Below, piece after piece: positions 1 through 6,285 of a stretch of 8,432 nt of DNA (its first letter is position 1; the number at the start of each line of letters is the position of its first letter). A program made the position numbers and the translations under genes. Origin of the DNA: an uncultured Clostridia bacterium (GTDB taxonomy: Bacteria; Bacillota; Clostridia; TANB77; CAG-508); the NCBI GenBank assembly GCA_948663505.1, contig CAPNAQ010000077.1:1-8432 (forward strand), in the 5' to 3' direction. Under the pieces are notes generated by a model. That model saw nothing but the letters and a program-made list of their open reading frames with translations, was not told the DNA's origin and did not search any database.

Positions 1-61
1 GTCCTAAATTCATAAAATATATATGGCACAAAAGATATGAGAGAAAGGATTAAAAATAAAA

Positions 62-1786
62 ATGAAAAAAGAAGAAAATATAGCAATCAAATTAGAGAAA
101 AAATATCATAAATGCGAAGAAGTTACAAACTTAAAGCAAATGTTAGATAGATCTGTGGCAATATACAAAGATAGAACCGCATTTAAATTAAAAGATGAAA
201 ATGGAAATATATATAGTAAAACATATGAAGAGGTAAAAAAAGATGTTTATTCATTAGGTACAGCTCTGATAGAGAAGGGTTTGTTAAATAAAAGAATAGC
301 AGTAATAGGTAAAAATTCATACAAATGGGCAATATCTTATTTAGCATCAACAATAGTGGGAATAGTTGTACCAATTGATAAAGAATTACATGAAAATGAT
401 ATTATAAATTTCATGAATGTTTCTGAATGTGAATGTATTTTAGGTGATAATAAAAATCTAGAAAATATAATCAAAAACAAAGAAAAATTAAACAAGAAAG
501 ATACAATTTTTATAAAATTTGAAAAACAAAATAATTATTTAAACTATGAGAATGAAATAAAAGAAGGAAAAAATCAGATTGAAAAAGGAAATACAAAATT
601 TGAAGAAATAAAGATTAATCCTGATGAATTAAGAATTTTATTATTTACATCTGGTACAACAGGAAATGCAAAGGGAGTATGTTTATCACAAAGAAATATA
701 TGTTCTAATATATTATCAACATATGGAATAGTAAAAGTAAAGAGAAGTGACTTGTTTTTTTCGGTACTACCATTACATCACACATATGAATGTACATTAG
801 GATTTTTACTACCATTATATAGTGGTGCTAGTATATGTTATTGTGATGGATTACGATATATAACAACAAATATGCAAGAATATCATCCATCAGTAATATT
901 GTGTGTACCATTATTATTAGAAAAAATGTATCAAAAAATAATGAAAAGTATGCAGAAATCTTTACCTAAAAAATACACAGAAAATACGGACAACCCTATT
1001 GATAAGTTACCTTTTTATTTAAAATCAATAGTAAAGAGAAAGGTTAAAAATACATTAGGAGGAAGATTAAGAGTATTTATAGTTGGAGCAGCAGCTGTAA
1101 ATCCTGAAATTGCAGATACATTTGACAAATTAGGATTAAACTCATTACAAGGTTATGGATTAACTGAGTGTGCACCACTTGTTGCAGGTAATACAGATTT
1201 TTATAAAAGAAATGATAGTGCAGGTTTACCAATTCCAAATGTTGAGTATAAAATTGAAAACCAAAATGAAGAGGGAATAGGTGAAATAATTGTTAAGGGT
1301 CCAAATGTAATGATTGGGTATTACAATAATCCTGAGGAAACAGAAAAGGTTATAAAAGATGGATGGTTTCATACAGGAGATTTAGGAAAAATAGATGAAA
1401 ATGGCTTTTTATATATCACAGGTAGATGTAAAAGTGTAATAGTTACAAAGAATGGGAAAAATATTTATCCAGAAGAAATTGAATATTATTTAAATGATAA
1501 TCCACTAATTTCAGAGGCGCTTGTATTAGGAGTTCAAAAAGAAAATGATGATGAAACATATGTAAATGCTCAGATATTTCCGAATGTAGAAGCAATAACA
1601 GAATATTTAAAAGGTTCTGTCCCAACAAAGGAGGAAATTAAGAAAGTAATTTCGGATGTTATAGTAAGTGTTAATAAAAAAATTCCTAATTATAAACATA
1701 TAAAAAATTTTGTTATTAGAGATAAAGAATTTGAAAAAACTACCACTCAAAAGATAAAAAGATATGGGGATAATATAAAAAATTAG
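62..1786 (+). CDS. AMP-forming long-chain acyl-CoA synthetase (FadD-like)
   Basis: This 574-residue protein of the ANL adenylating family probably activates fatty acids in the cytoplasm: fatty acid + ATP + CoA gives acyl-CoA + AMP + PPi. Visible core motifs in order are the A3 phosphate loop TSGTTGNAK (196-204), the A5 motif YGLTE (365-369), A7 HTGD (437-440), the hinge GRCK (454-457) followed by NGKNIYPEEIE (464-474), and the A10 catalytic lysine K564 in TTTQKIKR near the C terminus. All catalytic motifs are present and the length suits long-chain synthetases. The 'NGKNIYPEEIE' hinge is typical of the fatty-acyl group rather than acetyl-CoA synthetases. A purine-rich site (AGAAAGGA, 42-49) lies 12 bases before the ATG. 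The 61 bases upstream show no complete promoter, which is probably outside the window. The gene ends just before a strong terminator. Chain length of the substrate is inferred; a related acyl-acid ligase is possible. Confidence 0.92.
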   Translation: MKKEENIAIKLEKKYHKCEEVTNLKQMLDRSVAIYKDRTAFKLKDENGNIYSKTYEEVKKDVYSLGTALIEKGLLNKRIAVIGKNSYKWAISYLASTIVGIVVPIDKELHENDIINFMNVSECECILGDNKNLENIIKNKEKLNKKDTIFIKFEKQNNYLNYENEIKEGKNQIEKGNTKFEEIKINPDELRILLFTSGTTGNAKGVCLSQRNICSNILSTYGIVKVKRSDLFFSVLPLHHTYECTLGFLLPLYSGASICYCDGLRYITTNMQEYHPSVILCVPLLLEKMYQKIMKSMQKSLPKKYTENTDNPIDKLPFYLKSIVKRKVKNTLGGRLRVFIVGAAAVNPEIADTFDKLGLNSLQGYGLTECAPLVAGNTDFYKRNDSAGLPIPNVEYKIENQNEEGIGEIIVKGPNVMIGYYNNPEETEKVIKDGWFHTGDLGKIDENGFLYITGRCKSVIVTKNGKNIYPEEIEYYLNDNPLISEALVLGVQKENDDETYVNAQIFPNVEAITEYLKGSVPTKEEIKKVISDVIVSVNKKIPNYKHIKNFVIRDKEFEKTTTQKIKRYGDNIKN

Positions 1787-1791
1787 AATAT

Positions 1792-1823
1792 AAAAAGAAG
1801 AAAGCTGACACTTTCTTCTTTTT
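1792..1823. terminator. Bidirectional intrinsic terminator between convergent genes
   Basis: The arm AAAAAGAAGAAAG (1792-1804) is perfectly complementary to CTTTCTTCTTTTT (1811-1823), a 13-bp stem with a six-base loop (CTGACA). Because one arm starts with a run of A and the other ends with a run of T, it can stop transcription both from the acyl-CoA synthetase gene on the plus strand, whose stop is 5 bases away, and from the small minus-strand gene, whose stop codon is 19 bases away. Confidence 0.88.
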
Positions 1824-1842
1824 ATTATGTCTTAAGATGGAA

Positions 1843-1959
1843 TTAGCAACATCCACCTCTACCACCACCACAACAGCAGCATATTAAAAGTATAAGGATT
1901 ATTATCCAACAGCAGTCATCACCAAATCCGAAACCACCGCAACCTCTATTTTCTGGCAT
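1843..1959 (-). CDS. Small Cys/Gly-rich hydrophobic protein, 38 aa, function unknown
   Basis: This short gene reads from ATG at 1959 to TAA at 1843. The 38-residue product has nine cysteines and ten glycines. It has an N-terminal Gly/Phe part with GFGFGDD, a hydrophobic core CCWIIILILLICCCC (residues 16-30), and a Gly/Arg/Cys tail ending CC. The start is well supported: GAAAGGGGG (complement of 1968-1976) lies 8 bases upstream, one of the best ribosome sites in the window. On the other strand the same bases show only a C-rich stretch with no sensible frame. Tiny Gly/Cys-rich proteins with a W-I/L core of this kind occur in many Clostridia and Bacilli, and some (YjcZ-like) are made during sporulation; placing this one with them is my inference from composition. 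The hydrophobic core is short, so membrane association is likely but a full crossing is uncertain. Transcription ends at the shared terminator. I recognise no convincing promoter. Confidence 0.75.
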   Translation of the reverse strand: MPENRGCGGFGFGDDCCWIIILILLICCCCGGGRGGCC

Positions 1960-2066
1960 AGTCTAGACCCCCTTTCAAAAAAGATATTTTCTTTCTTGAG
2001 TTTTTCTCTTTGTTTCGTTTGTATAATACATAATATGAAAAAGAGATTTTTTGGTTACAGATTTTC

Positions 2067-2082
2067 TAAAAAAATTTTTTTA
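2067..2082. other. A7T7 palindromic A-tract in the divergent intergenic region
   Basis: Seven A's followed by seven T's, flanked by T and A, make a perfect 16-base palindrome. It lies between the small minus-strand gene and pgi. Such tracts are known to bend or stiffen DNA and can act as upstream promoter elements. In a genome this AT-rich it may also be chance. Confidence 0.35.
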
Positions 2083-2089
2083 ACTGAAA

Positions 2090-2143
2090 GTTACTATATA
2101 ATGGTTTTATAAATTAATACTATTGAAACCATTATACAGTAAC
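2090..2143. repeat. 18-bp inverted repeat upstream of the pgi promoter
   Basis: The left arm GTTACTATATAATGGTTT (2090-2107) and right arm AAACCATTATACAGTAAC (2126-2143) are complementary over 18 positions with a single mismatch (A2096 against C2137), separated by 18 bases. Each arm holds TATAAT, one reading plus (2097-2102) and one reading minus. The unit lies about 30 bases upstream of the pgi -35 box, so it would not be in the pgi mRNA if that promoter is used. It could be an operator, a hairpin in an unannotated transcript, or the remains of a small inverted-repeat element. I see no T run after it, so a terminator role is weak. Confidence 0.65.
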
Positions 2144-2170
2144 AACTAAAAACCAAAACTAAAAAAGTAC

Positions 2171-2199
2171 TTGAAATAAAAAAATAAGTCATATATAAT
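2171..2199 (+). promoter_or_regulatory. Sigma-A type promoter for pgi
   Basis: TTGAAA (2171-2176) and a perfect TATAAT (2194-2199) are separated by 17 bases. Transcription would start near 2206, leaving a leader of about 20 bases with the ribosome site GAAAGAAGG (2210-2218), 8 bases before the ATG. Such a short leader leaves no room for a riboswitch. Confidence 0.8.
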
Positions 2200-2226
2200 T
2201 AACAAAAAAGAAAGAAGGTATAGTAA

Positions 2227-3534
2227 ATGTCAGGAATTAAATTAGATTTAAAAAATAGTGGAATAACAGAAAAATCCATATTAGAATATAAACAGCAAGT
2301 TGAAAACATTCACAAAGATTTACACAATAGAGCAAATGATGAGAAAGATTTTGTGGGGTGGATAGAATTACCAACAAACTATAATAAGAAGGAATTTTCA
2401 ATAATAAAAAATGTAGCCAAAAAGATAAAAAAAGAATCAGATATATTAGTTGTAATAGGAATTGGAGGGTCATATCTAGGAGCGAGAGCAGTAATAGAAG
2501 CATTAACAAGTTCTTTTAATAATATGAATACTGAAAAAATAAGAAAATTTCCACAAATATTATATGTAGGGAATAATTTAAGTTCAAATTATATTAATGA
2601 ATTAATTGAATATATAGGGGATAAAGATTTTTCAATAAATGTAATATCAAAATCAGGTACAACTACTGAGCCAGCAGTAGCTTTTAGAATATTTAGAGAG
2701 ATTTTAGAAAATAAATATGGAATTGATGAGGCAAGAAGTAGAATATATGTAACTACAGATAAAGAAAAGGGAGCATTAAAAACTTTGGCTGATAATGAAG
2801 GGTATGAAAAGTTTGTAATACCAGATAATGTAGGAGGAAGATATTCTGTATTAACAGCTGTTGGATTATTGCCAATTGCAACAGCAGGTATAGATATAGA
2901 TAAATTAATGGAAGGTGCAAGAGTTGCACAAGAAAGATATAATGATCCAAATCTAAAATATAATGAATGCTATAAATATGCAGTAGTAAGAAATATATTA
3001 TATAAAGCAAGTAAAGATATAGAAATTTTAGTAAATTATGAACCTAAAATGCATTATTTTACAGAATGGTGGAAGCAATTATATGGAGAGAGTGAAGGAA
3101 AAAAGCAAATGGGCATTTTTCCTGCAGGAGTTGATTTTACAACAGATTTGCATTCAATGGGTCAATATATACAAGAAGGTAGAAGAAATTTATTTGAAAC
3201 AGTAATTTCAATAGAAAATGTGCAATCAGATATAACAATAAAAAAAGATGAGGATAATTTAGATGGTCTAAATTATTTAGCAGGAAAAAGCTTGGATTTT
3301 GTGAATAAGAAGGCAATGGAAGGTACAATAGATGCTCATGTTGCAGGAGATGTTCCAAATATATTGTTAAGGATTGATAAATTGAGTGAAGAAAATATAG
3401 GTGAACTAATTTATTTCTTTGAAAAAGCTTGTAGTATGTCAGGTATGATTTTAGGAGTTAATCCATTTAATCAACCAGGTGTTGAGGAATACAAAAAGAA
3501 TATGTTTAAACTATTAAAAAAACCAGGATATTAA
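2227..3534 (+). CDS. pgi: Glucose-6-phosphate isomerase
   Basis: This 435-residue cytoplasmic enzyme interconverts glucose 6-phosphate and fructose 6-phosphate in glycolysis and gluconeogenesis. Its length fits the short Bacillus-type form (about 450) rather than the roughly 550-residue E. coli form. The sugar-binding sequences GIGGSYLGARA (78-88) and SKSGTTTEPA (141-150) define the two SIS-fold lobes. Both classic family signatures are present: DNVGGRYSVLTAVG (200-213), and the C-terminal one (406-423) that ends at K423 in NQPGVEEYK. By analogy with characterised Firmicutes enzymes, E288 in LYGES, H309 in DLHS and K423 are the expected catalytic residues, and all are present. No truncation or frameshift is seen. 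The gene has its own consensus promoter and a good ribosome site. It is followed after 85 bases by a thioesterase gene, possibly on the same transcript. Confidence 0.97.
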   Translation: MSGIKLDLKNSGITEKSILEYKQQVENIHKDLHNRANDEKDFVGWIELPTNYNKKEFSIIKNVAKKIKKESDILVVIGIGGSYLGARAVIEALTSSFNNMNTEKIRKFPQILYVGNNLSSNYINELIEYIGDKDFSINVISKSGTTTEPAVAFRIFREILENKYGIDEARSRIYVTTDKEKGALKTLADNEGYEKFVIPDNVGGRYSVLTAVGLLPIATAGIDIDKLMEGARVAQERYNDPNLKYNECYKYAVVRNILYKASKDIEILVNYEPKMHYFTEWWKQLYGESEGKKQMGIFPAGVDFTTDLHSMGQYIQEGRRNLFETVISIENVQSDITIKKDEDNLDGLNYLAGKSLDFVNKKAMEGTIDAHVAGDVPNILLRIDKLSEENIGELIYFFEKACSMSGMILGVNPFNQPGVEEYKKNMFKLLKKPGY

Positions 3535-3549
3535 AAGTTTTTAAATTCA

Positions 3550-3578
3550 GTTTTTTTGAAATACAATATTATTTAGAA
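3550..3578 (+). repeat. T-rich post-gene segment, copy 1
   Basis: Starting 15 bases after the pgi stop codon, this 29-base segment (G, seven T's, GAAATA, then an A/T stretch ending ATTTAGAA) closely matches the segment at 4358-4384, 15 bases after the thioesterase stop. The two differ by one substitution and two bases of length. It includes a TTGAAA box, but no -10 box at a proper distance, and a T run without a clear stem before it, so I assign neither promoter nor terminator. Confidence 0.5.
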
Positions 3579-3619
3579 TCTTAGAGTGCAGATTTGAAAG
3601 TTGGAGGTTAGTATAAAAA

Positions 3620-4342
3620 ATGATATTTAGAGATACTTTTAAAACACAATTAAAGGATATTGGAAAAAATAATTATATAAAAAATAAATCAATATTAGAA
3701 ATATTTGAAAATATTGGTACTTATCATTCAGATCTTGCAGGTTATGGTCCAAATGATATTGAAAAAGTAAGAGTTTCTTGGGTATTGCTAGATTGGAAGT
3801 TGCAGGTTATAAAAAGACCTAAATATGGCCAAATTTTAAATGTTAATACTTGGGGAAGAACAATGAAAAAGTTTTATACTTACAGAGATTTTGAAATGTT
3901 TGATGAGCAAAACAATTTATGTGCAATAGGTACTTCAAAATGGGCTTTAGTAAATATTGATACAGGGAGACTTGAAAAATTAGAAGACGAAGTCTTTGAA
4001 AAATATCAAATTGAAACTAAATGTGTATTTGTTGATGAAGAGTTGGATAAACTAAAGGAGCCAGATAATTTTTCTTCAGATATAGAGTATAAAGTTAGTA
4101 GAAGAGATATAGATATAAATGGACATATGCATAATTTATATTATTTGGATTTGGCTTATGAGGCATTACCTCAAGATGTCTTTGAACAAAGACCTTTTAA
4201 TAATGTTAGAATTCAATATAAAAAAGAAGTTAAATTTGGTAATGTTTTAAAGTGTAAATATTCATGTGTCGATGGACAGCATGTTGTATCTATTTATAAT
4301 GAAGATAATGGAAAGTTGAGTGCAATTGTTATTTTAATTTGA
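3620..4342 (+). CDS. Acyl-ACP thioesterase (double hot-dog fold)
   Basis: The 240-residue product fits the acyl-ACP thioesterase family (FatA/FatB-like, bacterial branch), which hydrolyses acyl-ACP to free fatty acid and ACP in the cytoplasm. Two hot-dog domains are expected: residues 1-130, with the family-typical opening FRDTFK and the region RVSWVLLDWKLQVIKRPKYG (51-70), and residues 150-240. The second carries DIDINGHMHNLYYLDLAYE (163-181), which aligns with the plant catalytic segment containing Asp, Asn and His; here D165, N167 and H169, with E181 the likely conserved glutamate. About 240 residues is usual for bacterial members. GGAGG (3603-3607) lies 12 bases before the ATG, a long spacing also seen at the first gene and pyk. 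No convincing promoter is seen in the 85 bases after pgi, so co-transcription is possible. Substrate chain length cannot be read from the sequence. Confidence 0.9.
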   Translation: MIFRDTFKTQLKDIGKNNYIKNKSILEIFENIGTYHSDLAGYGPNDIEKVRVSWVLLDWKLQVIKRPKYGQILNVNTWGRTMKKFYTYRDFEMFDEQNNLCAIGTSKWALVNIDTGRLEKLEDEVFEKYQIETKCVFVDEELDKLKEPDNFSSDIEYKVSRRDIDINGHMHNLYYLDLAYEALPQDVFEQRPFNNVRIQYKKEVKFGNVLKCKYSCVDGQHVVSIYNEDNGKLSAIVILI

Positions 4343-4357
4343 GAAAATTTAAGTTTT

Positions 4358-4384
4358 GTTTTTTTGAAATAAAATAATTTAGAA
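4358..4384 (+). repeat. T-rich post-gene segment, copy 2
   Basis: This 27-base segment is the partner of 3550-3578 and begins 15 bases after the thioesterase stop codon. It shares G, seven T's and GAAATA, and ends in the same ATTTAGAA. It runs directly into the left arm of the inverted-repeat unit at 4382-4524. Confidence 0.5.
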
Positions 4385-4524
4385 AAAAGATATATATATT
4401 TCACATTTCCATTCTCCAAGGCGTTTAACATACTGAAAATTCAAAATTTAGATACACACAATAACAGCTCAAAGTAAATAACGATTCACTGTCGAACTCG
4501 ATTTGAAATATATATCTTTTTTTC
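4382..4524. repeat. 143-base unit closed by long inverted arms; possible small RNA or small mobile repeat
   Basis: This unit fills most of the 319-base gap before pyk (4343-4661). The left arm (4382-4403: G, six A's, GATATATATATTTCA) pairs with the right arm (4504-4524: TGAAATATATATC, seven T's, C). That is about 19-20 bp with one extra AT on the left and one extra T on the right. Between them lie 100 bases that are visibly richer in C and G than the surroundings, with segments such as CCAAGGCG and CTGTCGAACTCGA. I find no open reading frame with a ribosome site on either strand. The right arm ends in seven T's and the left arm, read on the minus strand, in six, so an RNA from either strand could end here. 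No known RNA family was recognised. A terminator with an inserted sequence, a small RNA, or a MITE-like element are all possible. Confidence 0.5.
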
Positions 4525-4571
4525 ATAATTAAATTTATAGTTATAAAAAACAAAGTTAAATGAAAAAAATG

Positions 4572-4601
4572 TTGAAATTTATAAATTAAATGTGATATAA
4601 T
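4572..4601 (+). promoter_or_regulatory. Promoter of pyk with extended -10
   Basis: TTGAAA (4572-4577) and TATAAT (4596-4601) are separated by 18 bases, and TG at 4593-4594 gives an extended -10 (TGA then TATAAT). The expected start near 4608 gives a leader of about 54 bases. Confidence 0.78.
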
Positions 4602-4620
4602 AAAACATGTTTTTAAAAGA

Positions 4621-4639
4621 GAGAAAATAATAATTTCTC
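4621..4639 (+). promoter_or_regulatory. Small hairpin in the pyk leader beside the ribosome site
   Basis: GAGAAA (4621-4626) pairs with TTTCTC (4634-4639) around a seven-base loop. It ends just before the ribosome site AAGAAAGGA (4641-4649). At six AT-rich base pairs it is weak, and may keep the site open or protect the 5' end rather than act as a switch. Confidence 0.35.
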
Positions 4640-4661
4640 AAAGAAAGGAATGATAATAAAA

Positions 4662-6095
4662 ATGAAAACATTAAGAAAAACTAAAATAGTAGGAACAATA
4701 GGACCAGCAAGTGAAAAGAGATTAGAAGAATTATTTGATGCAGGATTAAGTGTAGCAAGAATAAACTATTCACATGGAAGCTGGGAAGAACAAAAAGAAA
4801 AAACAGAAGATATAATTAGACTAAGAAAAGAATTAGATATACCAATGCCAATGATCCTTGATATGCAGGGACCAGAAATAAGAACAGGAATGTTAGTAAC
4901 AGGAAAAAATGAAAAGATACAATTGGAAGATGGACAAAAATTTACATTAGTAAATGAAGATATAATAGGAGACAAGGAAAGAGTCTCTGTATCATATAAA
5001 GAATTGTATAAAGATTTAAAACCTGGAGCAAAAGTGTTAATTGATGATGGTGCAATCGAATTAGTAGTTGATGAAATAGTAGGAAAAGATATAGTTTGTA
5101 CTGTAGTTCATGGAAATGGATTAGGAAGTAGAAAGACTATGAATTTACCAGGGACACCAGTAAGATTACCAGCATTAAAAGAAAAAGATATAAATGACTT
5201 AAAAACAGCATGTGAACATGATTATGATTATGTTGCTATATCATTTGCAAGAAATACAGATGATATAAATCAAGTTAGAAAAGTGTTAGACGAAAATGGT
5301 GGAAAAGATATAAAAATAATAACAAAAGTGGAAAATGTTGAAGGTTTACAAAATATGGAAGAAATTGTAGAAGCTGCAGATGTTCAAATGATTGCCCGTG
5401 GAGATATGGCTACAGAAACAGATTTTACAGAACCACCAATAATGCAAAAGAAATTCATAAAATTAAGTAATAAGGCAAATAAACCAGCTATAACAGCTAC
5501 ACAAATGCTTGAAACTATGACACATCAGCCATTACCAACAAGAGCAGAAGCAAGTGATGTTGCTAATGCAGTATATGATAGAACAAGTGCTGTTATGTTA
5601 TCAGGTGAATGTGCAATGGGAGATTATCCAGTAGAGTGTGTAAAAACAATGGATAAAATTGCTAGAAGAGTTGAATCTGAAATAAATTATTGGAAAAAAT
5701 TTGATGAAAATACAAATATTGAATTAAATAGTTTAGATGCAAATATTTCTTATTCAGCATGTGTTATAGCAAAAAATATTAAGGCAAATGCTATAGTTTG
5801 TTATACAAATTCTGGAGATTCTGCTAGAAGATTATCAGGTATGGGAGCAGGTTGCCCAATATTAGCTATTACAGATAATAGAAGAACATTTAATCAATTA
5901 GGTATTGCTTGGAATGTTGAACCAGTTTTTGTTGAAAAACAAGATAATATTGATAAAACAATTGAAGAAGGACTTAAAAAGTTACAAGATAAAAAAATAT
6001 TAGAAAAAAACGATACAGTAGTACTAGCAAGTGGAACAAAGACTTTGGAAAATGGAAAAGAATATAAAATAGTTGGTGGAGTTATTATAATATAG
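4662..6095 (+). CDS. pyk: Pyruvate kinase
   Basis: This enzyme makes pyruvate and ATP from phosphoenolpyruvate and ADP, the last step of glycolysis. I chose the ATG at 4662 (477 residues) because the in-frame ATG at 4650 abuts the ribosome site AAGAAAGGA and the product then begins MKTLRKTKIVGTIGPAS, as family members do. Motifs (numbered from 4662) include ARINYSHG (32-39), DMQGPEIRTG (67-76) and IDDGAIEL (127-134), the latter in the B domain. The active-site signature is IITKVENVEG (219-228), with catalytic K222 and metal ligand E224. Metal ligand D248 lies in ARGDMATE, and ITATQMLETM spans 277-286. The C-terminal allosteric domain is about 355-477, and the extra PEP-utiliser-like tail of Bacillus enzymes is absent. 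The glutamate in GPEIR is the residue known to mark K+-dependent enzymes. Some usually invariant positions differ (DMQGP for DTKGP, GDMATE for GDLGVE, SGECAMG for SGETAAG), suggesting a divergent subclade. Confidence 0.96.
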   Translation: MKTLRKTKIVGTIGPASEKRLEELFDAGLSVARINYSHGSWEEQKEKTEDIIRLRKELDIPMPMILDMQGPEIRTGMLVTGKNEKIQLEDGQKFTLVNEDIIGDKERVSVSYKELYKDLKPGAKVLIDDGAIELVVDEIVGKDIVCTVVHGNGLGSRKTMNLPGTPVRLPALKEKDINDLKTACEHDYDYVAISFARNTDDINQVRKVLDENGGKDIKIITKVENVEGLQNMEEIVEAADVQMIARGDMATETDFTEPPIMQKKFIKLSNKANKPAITATQMLETMTHQPLPTRAEASDVANAVYDRTSAVMLSGECAMGDYPVECVKTMDKIARRVESEINYWKKFDENTNIELNSLDANISYSACVIAKNIKANAIVCYTNSGDSARRLSGMGAGCPILAITDNRRTFNQLGIAWNVEPVFVEKQDNIDKTIEEGLKKLQDKKILEKNDTVVLASGTKTLENGKEYKIVGGVIII

Positions 6096-6137
6096 TTAAT
6101 AATCTAGTTGATATAATATAATGATAAAATTTTGCAG

Positions 6138-6178
6138 AAAAATTAGTAAAATTAAGTTTTAATTTTACTAATTTTTTT
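6138..6178 (+). terminator. Intrinsic terminator of pyk
   Basis: The arm AAAAATTAGTAAAATTAA (6138-6155) is perfectly complementary to 6159-6176 over 18 bp, with a three-base loop (GTT), and the T run continues to 6178. It lies 42 bases after the pyk stop. Because the left arm begins with A's it could also work in the other direction, though no minus-strand gene faces it. Confidence 0.9.
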
Positions 6179-6285
6179 GTGGCAACAAATTTCTAAAACT
6201 TAAATTCTTTTATAATATATAATTAATAACAAATATAGAAGTTATGAATACATTATAATAAAGTTGAGTTATAGGAGGGAGATTT

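Noticed and set aside
183..374. Minus-strand open frame of 63 codons inside the acyl-CoA synthetase gene, and similar ones within 1443-1628, 2237-2509, 2753-3010, 3137-3358 and 4766-4975
   Set aside because: They lie antisense to strongly supported genes, have Leu/Ile/Phe/Tyr-heavy or low-complexity products from AT-rich antisense codons, and lack ribosome sites.
2100..2226. Riboswitch or T-box leader for pgi
   Set aside because: The promoter at 2171-2199 leaves only about 20 leader bases; no conserved riboswitch core seen.
3531..3557. Intrinsic terminator right after pgi
   Set aside because: There is a T7 run but only a weak 8-bp A/T pairing with a loop of about 31 bases, starting inside the pgi coding end; not convincing.
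4480..4503. tRNA-like T-arm (GAGTTCGAC on the minus strand) in the pre-pyk unit
   Set aside because: No acceptor stem, anticodon arm or D-arm can be fitted around it.
6211..6216. TATAAT as a promoter for the hydrolase gene, and another at 6254-6259
   Set aside because: Neither has a recognisable -35 box at 16-19 bases; TATAAT alone is common in DNA this AT-rich.
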